A DNA stretch of 64,000 nt from Mycoplasmataceae bacterium (GCA_031262935.1 JAISGU010000022.1:1-64000), one strand, 5' to 3'; shown: positions 22,160 to 34,760, numbered from the stretch's first letter. The notes: generated from the sequence alone by a model not told the origin. Made by a program: numbers and translations.

Positions 22160-23390
22160 TGTGATCTTTGGATTTCTTACGATAAACGTTTGCTAATCCA
22201 CCAATTGAAGTTTCTCTTAATTCTGGAATAATGCTTTTGCCCACTTCCATCATACATTCAATAACATCATCAAAAGTAAATAATCAATTATGTTTATTTC
22301 TTGTCATATAAACATTGTTAGCGGCATCAACACCTCTAATTGCACCCATAACATTTCTTTCAATACATGGCGAATATATTTCACCAAGCACTGGATCACA
22401 AGTTAAACCTAAATGATGTTTTAAACCAATAGCAGCAGCTTCAAAAATTTCTTCATTATTTAATCCAATTAAATATCCATAAGCAGCCGCTGCCATTGAA
22501 CATGCTACTCCACATTCACCTTGACAACCAACTTCTGCACCAGCAATTGAACCATTAGTCCTTGCAATATCAGCAATTAAAGCAGCAACAGCAAGCGCAT
22601 TAATAATTTCTTCATTAGAAGTCTTCAATAATTTTTTACACATTAATAAAACCGCCGGAAGAATCCCTGCTGATCCTAAAGTTGCTGCTGTAACAACAAC
22701 GCCACCACAAGCATTCGTTTCACTAATAGCTAAAGCATACGCTGTTAAATATTTAGTCATTGGGGTGATATTCAATTTTTGTAATTCTTGTTCTGATAAA
22801 TCATAAACAAATTTAGATTGACGTTGTCAATGTAACTTTGTCGGCATCTCTCCTGTCATTGATAATCCTGTTTCAGCTGCTTTTTGCATAGCAGTTCAAA
22901 CATCTTTAAGATGAGATCAAGTTGAAGCTGGCTCATGTTTTTTTACAAAATCTAAAAGTGTTAATTTTTCTTTTTTACATGTATCAAGAATTTGTGTGGC
23001 ATATTTTTCTTGATAAACTTCATTACCACCAACTAATTCATTAGTTTCTGTATCAATAATGTTTCCACCACCAATACTTATGTATCTTTTTTTATGCAAT
23101 ATTTTATCATTATCAAAACCTTCTATATCCATTGTGTTGGGATGAGGAAGATTTTGTGTAGTTGTATCTCAAACAATTTTAACTTTATCTGGTTTTAAAG
23201 CTTCTTCGATTGATAAATCAGTTCGGTGTCCTCTACCCGTTAAGGCTAATGAGCCATATAATGTTACAACGATAAAGTTGTTTGCTTGTGGGTAGTGTTG
23301 TTTAAAATCCTTACACGCCCTTGATGGTCCGATAGTGTGAGATGATGATGGCCCTCTTCCGATTTTATATACCGTGGCGATAGTTTGCAT
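22146..23390 (-). CDS. sdaA: L-serine dehydratase, single-chain iron-sulfur type
   Basis: The 414-residue enzyme deaminates L-serine to pyruvate and ammonia. The beta domain comes first (GRGPSSSHTIGPSRA, YGSLALTGRGHRTD) and the alpha domain follows (ETNACGGVVVTAATLGSAGILP, EVGCQGECGVACSMAAAA, GLTCDPVLG). The three cysteines for the oxygen-labile [4Fe-4S] cluster are kept. The fused beta-alpha order is that of E. coli SdaA. TGA Trp codons interrupt it under the standard code. It overlaps trmB and follows the exonuclease gene by 39 nt. Confidence 0.94.
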
Positions 23391-23429
23391 ATTATTCCTT
23401 AAATTAAAAATATGCGATTATTATAGTCA

Positions 23430-24335
23430 TTAAAATAATGACTTTTGTAAATCAGTTAAGTATTTTTCAAACCCTGAAAAACGATATTTATTAATTAACG
23501 AATTAATAGCAACTTCATCAATTGGTTTTTTAACAAAATCATTAATCGTTTTATCATCTAAAACATTTGTTTGAATGGTCGATAATCTTTTACATAAAAA
23601 AGCGTGTTCTTTGCTTTGTAAAAACTTTTCTTTTTGTGAAGCAGTTAAATCATCTAAATGCACATATATTTCTTCTAACGAACCATATTTTTTTATTAAT
23701 TCGCTAGCTGTTTTTGGGCCAATACCTTTAACCCCACAAAGGTTATCACTATGATCTCCAGATATTCCTTTAAAATCTACAACTTGTGTTGGAAATAGTC
23801 CAAAGAAATTTTCATTGAAATTTTCAATGGTAATTTTTTGTGTATTTGATATGCCTGTTTTAAACAAATTAACCGAAGTTAAATTGTCTACAAGTTGTAA
23901 CATATCTCGATCCGAACTATAAATATCTATAGGAATACTATTGTCTTTTGTAAGTTTAGCAAAACTGCCAATAATATCATCTGCTTCAACACCAGAAATT
24001 GATAAAGTGTTAACGCCGATGATATTCATTGCTTGCTCTATTAAGGGAATTTGTTGAATTAATTCTTCGGGGGTTTTATGTCTACCTGCTTTATAGTCAT
24101 GAAATAATTCAGTTCTTTTTAAAGCTTGCTTACCATCTTTATGATCTAACGCCATTAAAACATAGTCGTAATTTGTTTCGGTTGTTAGTTTTAAAACTAT
24201 TTGTAAAACAAGCTTTAAGGCATTAACTGGTAATAAATTATGATTCTTATAGTAATCAAGTTGATTTAATGTTGCATAAAACGCTCTAAAAATTAATGAG
24301 TTTCCATCAATGACTAATGCTTTTTTATTTTTCAT
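23430..24335 (-). CDS. 5'-3' exonuclease (PolA N-terminal-like)
   Basis: A 301-residue stand-alone flap exonuclease, as found in mollicutes that lack full-length DNA polymerase I; it would remove RNA primers and flaps. Motifs: DGNSLIFRAFYA, metal-binding GVEADDIIGSFA and SSDRDMLQLVD, and the helix-hairpin-helix DNA grip GDHSDNLCGVKGIGPKTASELIKK. The start ATG 24335 has a strong Shine-Dalgarno (AAGGAG) and overlaps the end of dnaE by 11 nt, so it is coupled to the polymerase gene. Confidence 0.94.
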   Translation of the reverse strand: MKNKKALVIDGNSLIFRAFYATLNQLDYYKNHNLLPVNALKLVLQIVLKLTTETNYDYVLMALDHKDGKQALKRTELFHDYKAGRHKTPEELIQQIPLIEQAMNIIGVNTLSISGVEADDIIGSFAKLTKDNSIPIDIYSSDRDMLQLVDNLTSVNLFKTGISNTQKITIENFNENFFGLFPTQVVDFKGISGDHSDNLCGVKGIGPKTASELIKKYGSLEEIYVHLDDLTASQKEKFLQSKEHAFLCKRLSTIQTNVLDDKTINDFVKKPIDEVAINSLINKYRFSGFEKYLTDLQKSLF

Positions 24336-27243
24336 GATACTCCTTAATACTGAACGCTTGTAATCCTCTTTCTGTTGCTTTGACAGTAATGATAAATAAA
24401 TTATCATCTTTTAGAATATCTTTTGCTTTATCATAAATTGTTGGAAACACCGTTACATCACAAGCTTTAGTATCATCTTCAACTTTAATAAAACACATTG
24501 TTTTATTTGTTTTAGTTTTAATTACTCTAAAACTTTTTAATGAAACCAAACAATGTGAAACATTATTAATGTCATTTTCTGCAACACTTAAATCAATGAT
24601 TTCATACTCACCATGATAATTTTGTTTAATTTTCTTAATAGGGTGTTCTTCAAAAGAAACACCTAACAAGATGTATTGTTCATCATTTAATTGTTTAATG
24701 TCTTCTTGTGATCCTTCATTATTTTCAAAATGTGGTTCAATCAATACTTCGCCATCTTTGGTCATTGATTGAATTGATTTAAATAACGAAGGAAGATTAT
24801 TTAATAATCAAAATCTAGAATGCTCTTCTAAAAAACAATCAAAACATCCAGCTTTAATTAATATTTCTAATGTTTTAATACCAATACCATTATTAGTGAG
24901 CAAATATAATGTTTGTTGTAAATCGCTAAACTTATGTTTAGTTCTTACTTCTAATATTTTATTCGCTGTTTCATAACCAATATTTTTAATGACATTAAAA
25001 CCAAAGATAATAGCTTTTTTATTAATAGTGAAACTATGATTTGACGAAACAATTGATGGTGGTAATACTTCCGTGCCACATTGTTTAACTTCTCTAATAT
25101 ATTGAGAAATTTTATCAACGCTATTTTCACTTGAGGTTAATAGTGTTGTAAAAAATTCCAATGGGCAGTGCGTTTTTAAATACGCCATTCAATAGCTAAC
25201 ATATGCATATGCTAATGAATGTGAATGATTAAAACCATAGTTAGCAAACTCAAAGATGTAATCAAATATTTTTGTTAATTCTTCTTTAGAATAATTATTT
25301 TTTATACCACCATCAATAAATTGTTTTTGTAAACTTGCTAATTTCTCAGCGTTCTTTTTAGAAATAGCTCTTCTAAATAAATCAGCATCTGCTAATGAGA
25401 AATTAGCAACCTTTTGAACCAACTGAATGATTTGTTCTTGGTAAATGATGATGTTGTGTGTTGAAGATAATACTTCCTTAAAATCATTATTTAAATAATT
25501 GATAGAGTGTGGGTGTGCTTTATTTTGCAAATAAGTTGGAATGTTTTTTTGAGGACCAGGTCTAAATAAAGCAGAAGTAATTGAAATGTCTTCAATAGAT
25601 GTTGGTTTTATTTTAACAATTAAATTCCTCATCCCGGGAGATTCTAATTGAAAGATTCCTGTAGTATCTCCTTTGGATAATTGATTAAATGTTTTTTTGT
25701 CATTCAATGGTATTTTAGATAAATCAATATTAATCGAATGATTAACTTTAATCAATTTTATACATTCATTAATAGTAGAAAGGTTAACAAGTCCTAAAAT
25801 ATCCATTTTAATTAAACCTAGATTCTCTAAATATTCCATGGAATATTGAGTTACATTTAATCCATCAGAACTTGTTTGAATCGGAATAATTTCATCCATT
25901 TCATTATTTGTTACAACCACACCCGCAGCATGTAACCCAATCTGTCTTGGGGCATTTACCAATTTAGTTGCGAGTGTGAATAGTTGTGGATATTTTTTAG
26001 CATAACTAGCTACAACTTTACTATTTTCAATAGCCCCAGTAATGTCTAATTCATATTCCATCGGAATTGATTTGCTGATATTGTTAATAATAGGTAAGTC
26101 AATATCTAAAATTCTACCAATATCTCTAATGGCCATTTTAGCTTTCATACGTTGAAAAGTAATAATATGCGCTACACGCTTATGTCCATAACGTTCAAAC
26201 ATATACTCGACTACTTCGTTACGTCTATTATCCATAAAATCAATATCAATATCTGGCATTGTAGCACGTTCTGGATTTAGAAATCTCTCAAAAATAAGAT
26301 CATATTTAATTGGATCAATTTCTGTTATTCCTAATGTATACGCAACTAAAGAACCAGCAGCAGAACCACGACCAGGTCCTACTAAAATTCCGTTTTGTTT
26401 TGCAAAGTTAACATAATCTTGTACGACTAAAAAGTAATCATTAAAATGCATTTGATCAATAATATCAAGTTCTTTTTTTAGTCTTTCTATATATATGTGT
26501 GGTGCTTGTGTAGAATTTAATCGATGTTTCAATCCCTCTTTACATTTTGTTTGTAATAAAATATTACTTTGTATTTTTTCATCATACCTAACAAAGTTTA
26601 TTTTATTGTGTGCAGGCATATCTAGACTACAATTGCTTAACAACTCTTCTAAATTATTTAATGACTCTTTGCTATAAAAATTATTTACTTCTTTTTCATT
26701 AAGCATGTAGTTATTATCAAAATCATTAACATTATCAAATTCTACCAATTGCTTTTCATCTCTAATGGCTAATACTGCTTTAAAAGATTGCAAATCACCT
26801 TTATTTTCAAAAAAACATTCTCGTGTTGCAATTGGTCGTCTCTTTGTCTGATTTAAGCTAAAAACACTATTTCTATTGTTGATGAATATTGCACTATCAA
26901 TATCATCTACAAGCACATATACATTATTAAGAAAACTATTAATCTCGAAAGTTTCATTAGTCATTACAAAACTTGAAATCAATACTAATTGTTTATAACC
27001 ATCATAGTTTTTAGCAACCAATACTGCTTTTTGATTGTTATATGTGATTTGTAAACCAATGATTGGAACTAGTTTATTAGCGATGGCTTTGTTATAAAAT
27101 TCCATTGTTCCATACATCGTATTGATATCAATTAATGAAACATATTTTTGTTTATTTTTTAATGCAAAAGCAACAATGTCATCAATAGAAATTGATGAGT
27201 TTAATAATGAATAATGAGAATGAGTGAGAAGATTAATAAACAT
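24325..27243 (-). CDS. dnaE: DNA polymerase III alpha subunit, DnaE type
   Basis: A 972-residue C-family polymerase. The N-terminal PHP domain (THSHYSLLNSSISIDDIVAF) starts at residue 6. The palm has GPGRGSAAGSLVAYTLGI and the catalytic MPDIDIDFMDNRR. The finger region FRPGPQKNIP and the HhH region near residues 780-800 follow, and an OB-like domain is at the C-terminus (VSLKSFRVIKTKTNKTMCFI). No proofreading insert, so this is DnaE rather than PolC. Two TGA codons split it under the standard code. Confidence 0.96.
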
Positions 27244-27257
27244 TGAATAATTTTAGT

Positions 27258-28121
27258 TTATTTTCGATAATCTTTCCACTTCTTATTTTTAATACATTCA
27301 ATCTCCAATTTATACATTGGTTTGTTATTAAATCATGGTGTTTCCAATATTTTAGGAACGTTTTCTAATCGTTTATCGTATGCTCATTTTAATAAATTAT
27401 TAAATCCAATTGTTCCATAACCTATGTTCTCGTGACGGTCTTTATGAGAATTGATATCATTCTTAGAGTCATTTAAATGAATAACTTTTAAATATTTTAA
27501 ACCGATGGTATCATTAAAATTTTTTAAAACAAAATCAATATCGTTGTTTTTATAACCAGCATCATTAATGTGACATGTGTCAAGGCAAACACCAATTAAT
27601 GATTTGTTGTTTACTTTATTAATGATGTCTGACAATTCTTTAAAATTCGTTCCTATCTCGCTTCCTTTACCAGACATTGTTTCCAAACAAATAATTACAT
27701 CATGATTCATTTTATTAATGGCATTAATACCATTAACAATATTAACGATTGCTTGTTCTCTACTACAATCAGTAGCATTGCCAGGATGTAAAACTAAATA
27801 TTTACACCCAATTTGGCGAGTTCGGTATACTTCTGTTTTTAATGTTTGTGTACTAATAGCGTGTTTTCTTTTATCATTACTTCCTAAATTTACAATATAA
27901 GGAGCATGAACAACAACATTATTAATATCAACATTATTTTTCTTCAATAATTCTTGAAATTTATTAATATTAAGTTTACTTAATTCTGTTCTAATTGAAT
28001 TTTGTGGTGCTCCTGTGTAAATCATAAAACAATTGGAACCATATGATATTGATTCGTTAATACTCCCAATTAAATAATCTGGTTTAGACATTGAGACATA
28101 AGAACCAATTAATAGATTCAT
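27258..28121 (-). CDS. nfo: Endonuclease IV (AP endonuclease)
   Basis: The 287-residue TIM-barrel enzyme cuts DNA 5' of abasic sites in base-excision repair. Zinc-binding signatures are intact: VVHAPYIVNLGS, YLVLHPGN, ICLETMSGKGSEIG, GVCLDTCHINDAGY and HLNDSK...HKDRHENIGYGTIG. It lies 7 nt after purB on the same strand. Confidence 0.95.
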
Positions 28122-28128
28122 AATTGTT

Positions 28129-29427
28129 CTACTTAATTAATCCAACTTTTTTATAAATGTAATCAACATTTTTGAAATAATAGTCTAACCCAAAACAACT
28201 ATCTATGTCCTTTACAGATAATTTTGCAAGCATCTCATGGTTTTTTACTAATAAATCTCTAAAGTCTTTATTGTTGTTATATGCTTCCATAGCAATTGGT
28301 TGTACTGTGTCATAAGCTTGTTCTCTACTCATACCGACATTAATTAGCTTATTCATCACTCTTTGAGCAAAAATAACACCGCGAGTTAAATTGATGTTAT
28401 TTAACATTTGTTGTGGATAAACAACTAGATTATTTAAAACATTTGTATATCGATTTAACATGTAATCTAAAAGAATTGTGGCATCTGGTAACATAATTCT
28501 TTCAGTAGAAGAATGAGAAATATCTCTTTCGTGTCACAAAGGAATGTTTTCAAAAGCGGCATGCATATAACCTCTTAAAACTCTTGCACAACCACACATG
28601 TTTTCACTAGAAATTGGATTTCTCTTATGAGGCATCGCCGAAGAACCTTTCTGCCCTTTTGAAAACATTTCTTCCGCTTCATGAACTTCAGTTCTTTGTA
28701 AATGTCTAATTTCTGTAGCAATTTTTTCTATAGTCGTTCCAATAAAAGCAAGCGCAGTAAAATATTCTGCATAAACATCCCGTTGAATAACTTGTGTAGC
28801 AACATTTGCTTCATTAATTTTCAATTGCTTGCAAACATATGTTTGCACATACGGTTCATTATTAGCAAAGTTACCAACCGCCCCTGATAATTTACCAACT
28901 TGAACATTATTAGACGCATCATTAAACCTTTTAATGTTTCGGCTCATTTCATCATATCATAATGCTCATTTTAAACCAAACGAAGTAATGTCAGCGTGAA
29001 TTCCATGAGTTCTACCGATGCAAGGTGTGGTTTTGTATTCTAATGCTTTAGTTTTTAAAACTTCTAAAAAAGCAATTAAGTCTTTAAGAATAATTTCATT
29101 GGCTTGTTTTAATAAACAAGCATTAGCTGTGTCTACTACATCAGTTGACGTTAATCCATAGTGAACTCACTGTTTTTCTTTACCTAATGATTCACTAACA
29201 TTTCTTGTAAAAGCAATAATGTCATGATGAGTTATTTCTTCTAATTGTTCAATTTTCTTGACATTAAACTTTGCTTTTCTTTTAATTAAGTCAACATCTT
29301 TTTTAGGAATCTTTTTTAATTTACTTCATGCTTCGCATGAAAGTATTTCAATTTGTAAGTATGTTTTAAATTTATTTTCAGCTGTTCAGATATCAGCCAT
29401 TTCTTTACGGCTATAACGTTCAATCAT
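28129..29427 (-). CDS. purB: PurB, adenylosuccinate lyase
   Basis: The 432-residue lyase splits SAICAR and adenylosuccinate, releasing fumarate. Family signature [16 protein letters not shown] is near residue 258; [13 protein letters not shown] and [13 protein letters not shown] carry active-site residues. Start ATG 29427 ([14 protein letters not shown]) matches PurB N-termini. With PurA (39521-40804) it forms the IMP to AMP branch. The fumarate made could be used by FumC (45723-47099). Four TGA Trp codons. Confidence 0.96.
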
Positions 29428-29441
29428 ACGTAGTAATTTTA

Positions 29442-30365
29442 CTACAATAATGCTTTAAACAATTCTTTAATCTTAATCACATAGTGATTAATACCCGTTC
29501 TGGTAATGCTGATCCTATATTTATTGTTAAAAATGCTAACAATTTCCTTTAATGAAGCCTCAGGATTTTGTAGTCTTATTGAGCAATAAAATTTAAATTT
29601 ATCTGGTTGATTTTTAAATTCATTACTTTTTCTAATTTTATTAATCATTTGAATTTGAGTTTGGCCTGCAGATACAGTTTTATTTAGATTAGCAACATCT
29701 AAATTGTTCATTCTTCTTAAATTCGTATAGTAATCTCTAGCAATAATTTTGTCCTCTAAATGTTGCATAGCAACATTTGCACCAATTATTTTTAAAAAAT
29801 CAGATACATCAATTGCTTTTTTAATATAAAGAACATAAGTATTTTTTCTTTGTAATAAAGTTATAGATAAATTAAATTCATGAAGTAATTTTTGAATTAA
29901 TCTTAAATAATTTAATTTATTAGATCTGATTTCCAAATGATATTGACTCTTATCAATCGAACCAATACTACCACCACTTAGAAAAGCACCAACTAAATAA
30001 GCTCTTTTATCAATACTATTTTTAAGAATCCTTTTAGGATAAGTTTCATTTAATTGCAAGGAATCAACTGCTTCTTTATGATTAATATTAAAAAGCAATT
30101 TATATGCACGATGCTTATTTAATGCTTTTTCTTTACTGACAAGAATTTTTTTATGAACCTTAAATAGTTCGGATAAAAAAGCACTAATTAGTTTAATTGT
30201 TGGCAAATGCTGAGAACGTAATTCTCACTCTTCGCCATTGTTTGAAAAATTAATCATTAATAAGTTAGTCAAAAAAGAAGAGAGAATTGCTTTTTTATTA
30301 CAACTAAGATATTCAAAATGACAAAGTTCGTCTTTAATATCTTCACTAAACGTATGATGTAACAT
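29442..30365 (-). CDS. whiA: WhiA-family DNA-binding regulator
   Basis: The 307-residue protein has the WhiA layout: a degenerate LAGLIDADG-type N-terminal domain (RAYLVGAFLSGGSIGSIDKSQYHLEIRS) and a C-terminal helix-turn-helix (PEASLKEIVSIFNNKYRISITRTGINHYVIKI). In Firmicutes WhiA sits beside trxB and affects division and chromosome segregation; in mollicutes it has been linked to ribosomal-protein gene control. The start overlaps the trxB stop by one base (TAATG), so it is coupled. Confidence 0.93.
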
Positions 30366-31288
30366 TATTTTTTATATTTTTCTTTAACATGTTTAATTGC
30401 TGATAATGTTGCTGTTGCGGCATCACCAATTGCTGTGCTTATTTGACGATATTTGTTTCTGCTAATATCGCCAATTGCATATAAGCCAGGAATCTTTGTT
30501 TGTTGATTATCATCAACATTAATAATACCTTTGTCATTAGTTATTTCTAAATCTTTTAAAAAATCATTACTTGGAGTAATCCCATTAAATACAAAAACAA
30601 ACGAAACATCTAACACTTCTTCTTTATCAGTTTGTATTACTAATTGTTCTAAACTATTCGTTCCTTTAAATTCTTTACAAGTAGCGTTAGCAATAATTTT
30701 CACATTTTTAGGAAGATTATTTATATCGACACTATTGTTCGTCAATAAATATACAGTTTTAGCAATGTTAGACATATATTTAGCATTTTCAATCGTTGTT
30801 GTATCATTACCAATTACAGCTACATCTTTGTTTTTTGCTAAAGATCCATCACATACTGCACAATAAGAAATACCTTTATTAATAAACTGATCTTCGCCTT
30901 TGATTGAAAGTTTATTGTTAATTGTTCCAGTAGCGATAATGCAAGCTTTAGTAAAAAAGTTAACACCATTATCTAAAAAAGCAACAATATAATCGTTTTT
31001 TTTAACAATGCCCACTACTTTACCATAAATATATTTTGCTCCTAAATTAGTGGCTTGTATGTACATATTTAAAGCAAGATCTGCTCCGCTAATGGATTGA
31101 TAACCAGGATAATTAGTAATTACTGGTACATTGACAACCTTTCCGCCAGGAACATTATTTTCAATAAAACCTGTTTTTAAATTTGCTTTACAACCATAAA
31201 TAGCAGCTGTTAATCCTGCAGGCCCCGCTCCTATTATTAATATGTCGTATGTGTTGCTATCGCTTGCAACTAGTGTTTCTAACCCCAT
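30365..31288 (-). CDS. trxB: Thioredoxin reductase
   Basis: The 307-residue flavoprotein reduces thioredoxin with NADPH. FAD motif DILIIGAGPAGLTAAIYG near residue 16, redox-active CAVCDG near residue 140, NADP domain VAVIGNDTTTIENA, and the second FAD motif GLYAIGDISRNKYRQ are present. In the NADP domain the usual GGGxSA reads GNDTTT, a variant worth noting. It begins 3 nt after lgt with a strong Shine-Dalgarno (GGGAGG) that overlaps the lgt stop. Confidence 0.93.
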   Translation of the reverse strand: MGLETLVASDSNTYDILIIGAGPAGLTAAIYGCKANLKTGFIENNVPGGKVVNVPVITNYPGYQSISGADLALNMYIQATNLGAKYIYGKVVGIVKKNDYIVAFLDNGVNFFTKACIIATGTINNKLSIKGEDQFINKGISYCAVCDGSLAKNKDVAVIGNDTTTIENAKYMSNIAKTVYLLTNNSVDINNLPKNVKIIANATCKEFKGTNSLEQLVIQTDKEEVLDVSFVFVFNGITPSNDFLKDLEITNDKGIINVDDNQQTKIPGLYAIGDISRNKYRQISTAIGDAATATLSAIKHVKEKYKK

Positions 31289-31291
31289 TGT

Positions 31292-32359
31292 TTACCTCCC
31301 TAAATAATATAGCATTTGTTCGTTTGTTCTCATTGTGTCTTCTTTTTTATTTTTTCTAAAAAGATTACAAATCGGCTGTCAAATTTTATATTTACGCAAA
31401 TTAGGGAAAACGGTGTGATTTAAAACAATTAACACAATAGCAGCTACCAATCAAATAATTGAAAATGTCAATGACCCTGCGTTGAATGCATATTGTGAAT
31501 ATCTAAATGGATTCATAATTGTTCTTAAAATACCATATCACAAGAAATAACCCAATCCTAAATCACCACAATTTTTCTTAGGAATTAATTCTCCTATAAA
31601 ATAAATGAATACTAGACCAAATCAGTTTGTAAATGATTCATAAAAAAAGAAAGGTTGATATACGCCATTAGGACCTGTAAAATTAGGATTATCATGAATA
31701 TACATATAAGGAAATAAATTTTGAATAAATTTAGCGTATTCACCATCAATCATTCCACCAACAACTTCTTGATTCATATAGTTTCCATATCGTCCTAATA
31801 CTTGTCCGATTAAAATACAAGGAATAATAGCATCAACATAAACTCACATCGAAACTTGTCTAACAACAGCTGGTTCATTTAGTTCGTCTCTTACTTGATA
31901 TTTAGGTTTTTTAAGGATTAAAGGAAAATAAATCATCGCAATGATGACATCTAAAATTACCCCCCCCTGTACCGCTAATCCTCCTTCTCTAAAAGATCAA
32001 AAACTATTTCATTGTGCATCACCAATACAACAACTTCAAAATCTTGCTCCCAAGATTGCTCCAGGTATTCCCATAATACAATATCAATAGAACGGATCAA
32101 TTGGACATTTATATACTTTTCACAATTTTATACAACCGATAAAAATAGCAAGAATAAAACCCAAAAAAATAAAAATACCGTACCACGCTACTGATAAACT
32201 GCCTATTTTGAATGCTACGTTGGTTACATCTGGATCATATTGTTTGCTGCTTAAGACAGTAACTGCTAATATGAATATTAGTAATGGAATAAATAAGATA
32301 AATGGTGCAGTTATAGCAATTCATTGTCAAAAAGATTTACGATCATTAAGAACATTCAT
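31292..32359 (-). CDS. lgt: Lgt, prolipoprotein diacylglyceryl transferase
   Basis: A 355-residue polytopic membrane enzyme that transfers diacylglyceryl to the lipobox cysteine, the first step for the four lipoproteins in this window. The signature LGRYGNYMNQE is near residue 205 and VAWYGIFIFLGFILA near residue 55. In the REGGLAVQGGVI motif the His that most bacteria have before GG is Gln. The two Gly codons of that motif lie in a G8 run (31960-31967), in frame as sequenced. At least ten TGA Trp codons. Confidence 0.94.
31960..31967 (-). repeat. G8 homopolymer inside lgt
   Basis: Eight consecutive G on the coding strand (C on the plus strand) encode Q-G-G-V. The gene is in frame at this length; gain or loss of one G would truncate Lgt. 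Long G runs are very rare in this AT-rich sequence. Confidence 0.85.
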
Positions 32360-32385
32360 TGAATATAAAGTATAAGAAATTACAA

Positions 32386-33768
32386 CTATTTTGGGTTATA
32401 TATATCGCTTAAAGTGGTAAATTCTATATCATTAATTTTTACATTTGGTTTATTAATCACAAAATAATGAATTTTTTTAAATGGCAAATTTAGTTTATGG
32501 TAATTCTGAATTTGATCTTGCATATCTAATTTAGTTAAAATCCTAGATTGATTGAATTTGCATTCGTAAGCGGTGTATCCATCATCGTTTTTAGCAACAA
32601 GATCAATTTCTCCATTTATATGATTTTTTTGATCGTTATATCAATATTTACCTATTTCATAAATTAAGTGCTTCCCAGAAATTGATTGGTAAATCAAATA
32701 TTGACTACAAATTTCTTCAAAAGCTTTAGGAACATAATCTTTATAAAAACTCTCTTTTATATATTTATTAAAGAAATCTTGTATCGGCATAATTGTTTTA
32801 TAGCTTAATTTTTTAAAAACATATTTGTAATAAAATAATAAGAACCTATCATTTATCGAGTAAAAAGTTCGTTTTGGATTATTTATTTGGTTGATTGGAA
32901 ATGTTTTTTTAACAAGTTCCATATCAATTAATTTATTTAATATGTAGTTTAAATTAGCGGCATTAGGTAGTTTTGATTTATTCAAAATATCACAATATTT
33001 TACTGTACCATTTGATATTACATCTAATACAGTGTTGGCTCCTTCAATCTTGACAAGTTCATTTGTTAAAATTATTTGTGGTTCATTTTCTAATATAGAG
33101 TGTTCGTTTAAAATAATATTTTTAACATTTTCCTCAAAAGAAAAAGAATCATCAATAAAACTATTGTAGTAAGGAATCCCGTTGAAACATGAATAATAGT
33201 AAACTTTTTCTATATTAGAAGCTCTTGGATAAAACTGTGCAGATTCCAAATAATTCATAGGATTGAGCTTAATAACACATGTCATTCGTCCATATAAAGG
33301 ATTAGTATGTGAAATAATATTCTTCATAATGTCAATGTAAGAACCACAAATAATGATTTTTAAATTTCCATCTTGATAATCGTTATTTTCTCATATTGCA
33401 TTTAAAATACTATCAAGACCATCTTTTTTTGCACGTAAATGTGGATATTCATCTAAAACGATAGTGATCTTTTTGTTTTTTGACTCTTCGTATAAAAAAG
33501 AGAATATATCTTCAATCCTTTCAAAACTACCATAGTGATTACAAACTGAATTAATTATTTGTGTAAGGTTTTGCAGGTTTGTATTGTATTCTGTTTGCTC
33601 AGCTATGAAATAGATAAAATCTCCATCAAAACTATTTTTTAAATGCTTAATAAGTTCAGTTTTTCCAACTCTTCTTCTGCCATAAACTAAAACAAATTCA
33701 TTCTTATTCGAATTTATAGTTTTTTTTAATAGTTCAACTTCTGTTTTTCGTCCAATAAATTTTTTCAT
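32386..33768 (-). CDS. AAA ATPase with nuclease-like C-terminus (DUF234 type)
   Basis: A 460-residue ATPase with Walker A YGRRRVGKTELIKHL (residues ~27-41), Walker B ITIVLDEYPHL, a sensor IICGSYIDIMK, and a winged-helix middle (CDILNKSKLPNAANLNYILNKLIDMELV). The C-terminus has GEIDLVAKNDDGYTAYECKF, a complete E-x-D...E-x-K pattern of the PD-(D/E)XK fold. Function unknown for this family. It lies between hprK and lgt, which are normally adjacent in Firmicutes, so it looks like an intrusion. ATG 33768 (MKKFIGRKTEVELL) is the natural start. Confidence 0.82.
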
Positions 33769-33833
33769 AATAAAATTATATACTAAAAACGATTTTAGTA
33801 AAATTAATTTTAGTATAAACAATATAGAGAACC

Positions 33834-34760
33834 CTACTGTTTACTAAATTTCTTAAAGTTTCTAATATAGTCCTCTGCAGAACTATAACCTTGCTGTTTT
33901 AATTTCAAATCAATGACAGCAGTCTCTACAAGATCAGACATCTTTCTTCCAGGAGTTACTGGCAAACGATAATATGGAACTTTAACGTTCTCAATCATCT
34001 TATATTGTTGTTTATTCCCCAAACGATCAAATTCAATTTGACGATTAGCATCATTAATAATTTCAATAATCAGATCAATATTAGTAGAGTCTTGTGTTTT
34101 TTCAATTCCTAACATTTTAGGAATATTTAAAATACCAAGACCTCTAACTTCAATAAATTTATTAGCAACAGCATTAGGTTTACCATATAACCTATCAGCA
34201 AGATTAGTAACATCAACAGCATCATCAGCAACAAAGATATGACCTTTTCTTACTAATTCAAGGGCAAGTTCAGATTTACCAACACCAGACTCTCCTTGCA
34301 ACAACACTCCCATACCATACACCGAAACAAGTGTACCGTGAATCATTTTATATTCAGCCATTTGTTCATTAATCCAAGCAGCCACAGTTACATATAACTG
34401 TGCTGATGGTCATGTAGAAAATAAAATTGTGGTTTTATGTTTTTTTGCCAATCTAAGAAGAACATCCTTTTGATGAAAAGCTTTAGTAATGATGATTACT
34501 GGTGGCTGTAACTTTAAAACGAACTCTATTGCTTGATTTGCTCTTTTTTTAGTAATTGATTGTAAGTAATGACTTTCATTGCTGCTTCATAAAACAGCAG
34601 AAATAATATTCCCATAAACACCCTTACCAGCAACAAGTTCTATACCAGTACGGTTTAAACTCGGAATAAGAATTTTATTATTTCTGCTTCCTTTATATAA
34701 AATTTCAAAATTAAATTTCTTAATTAATGATCTTACACTAATAGCATTGTTTGTCATCAT
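33834..34760 (-). CDS. hprK: HPr kinase/phosphorylase
   Basis: The 308-residue enzyme phosphorylates Ser46 of HPr to regulate sugar uptake. Walker A GESGVGKSELALELV near residue 145, the FVADDAVDV motif with catalytic Asp, GLGILNIPKMLGI, and the C-terminal K-loop region LPVTPGRKMSDLVETA are intact. It implies a PTS system elsewhere in the genome. Two adjacent ATG codons (34760 and 34757) are possible starts. Confidence 0.94.
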
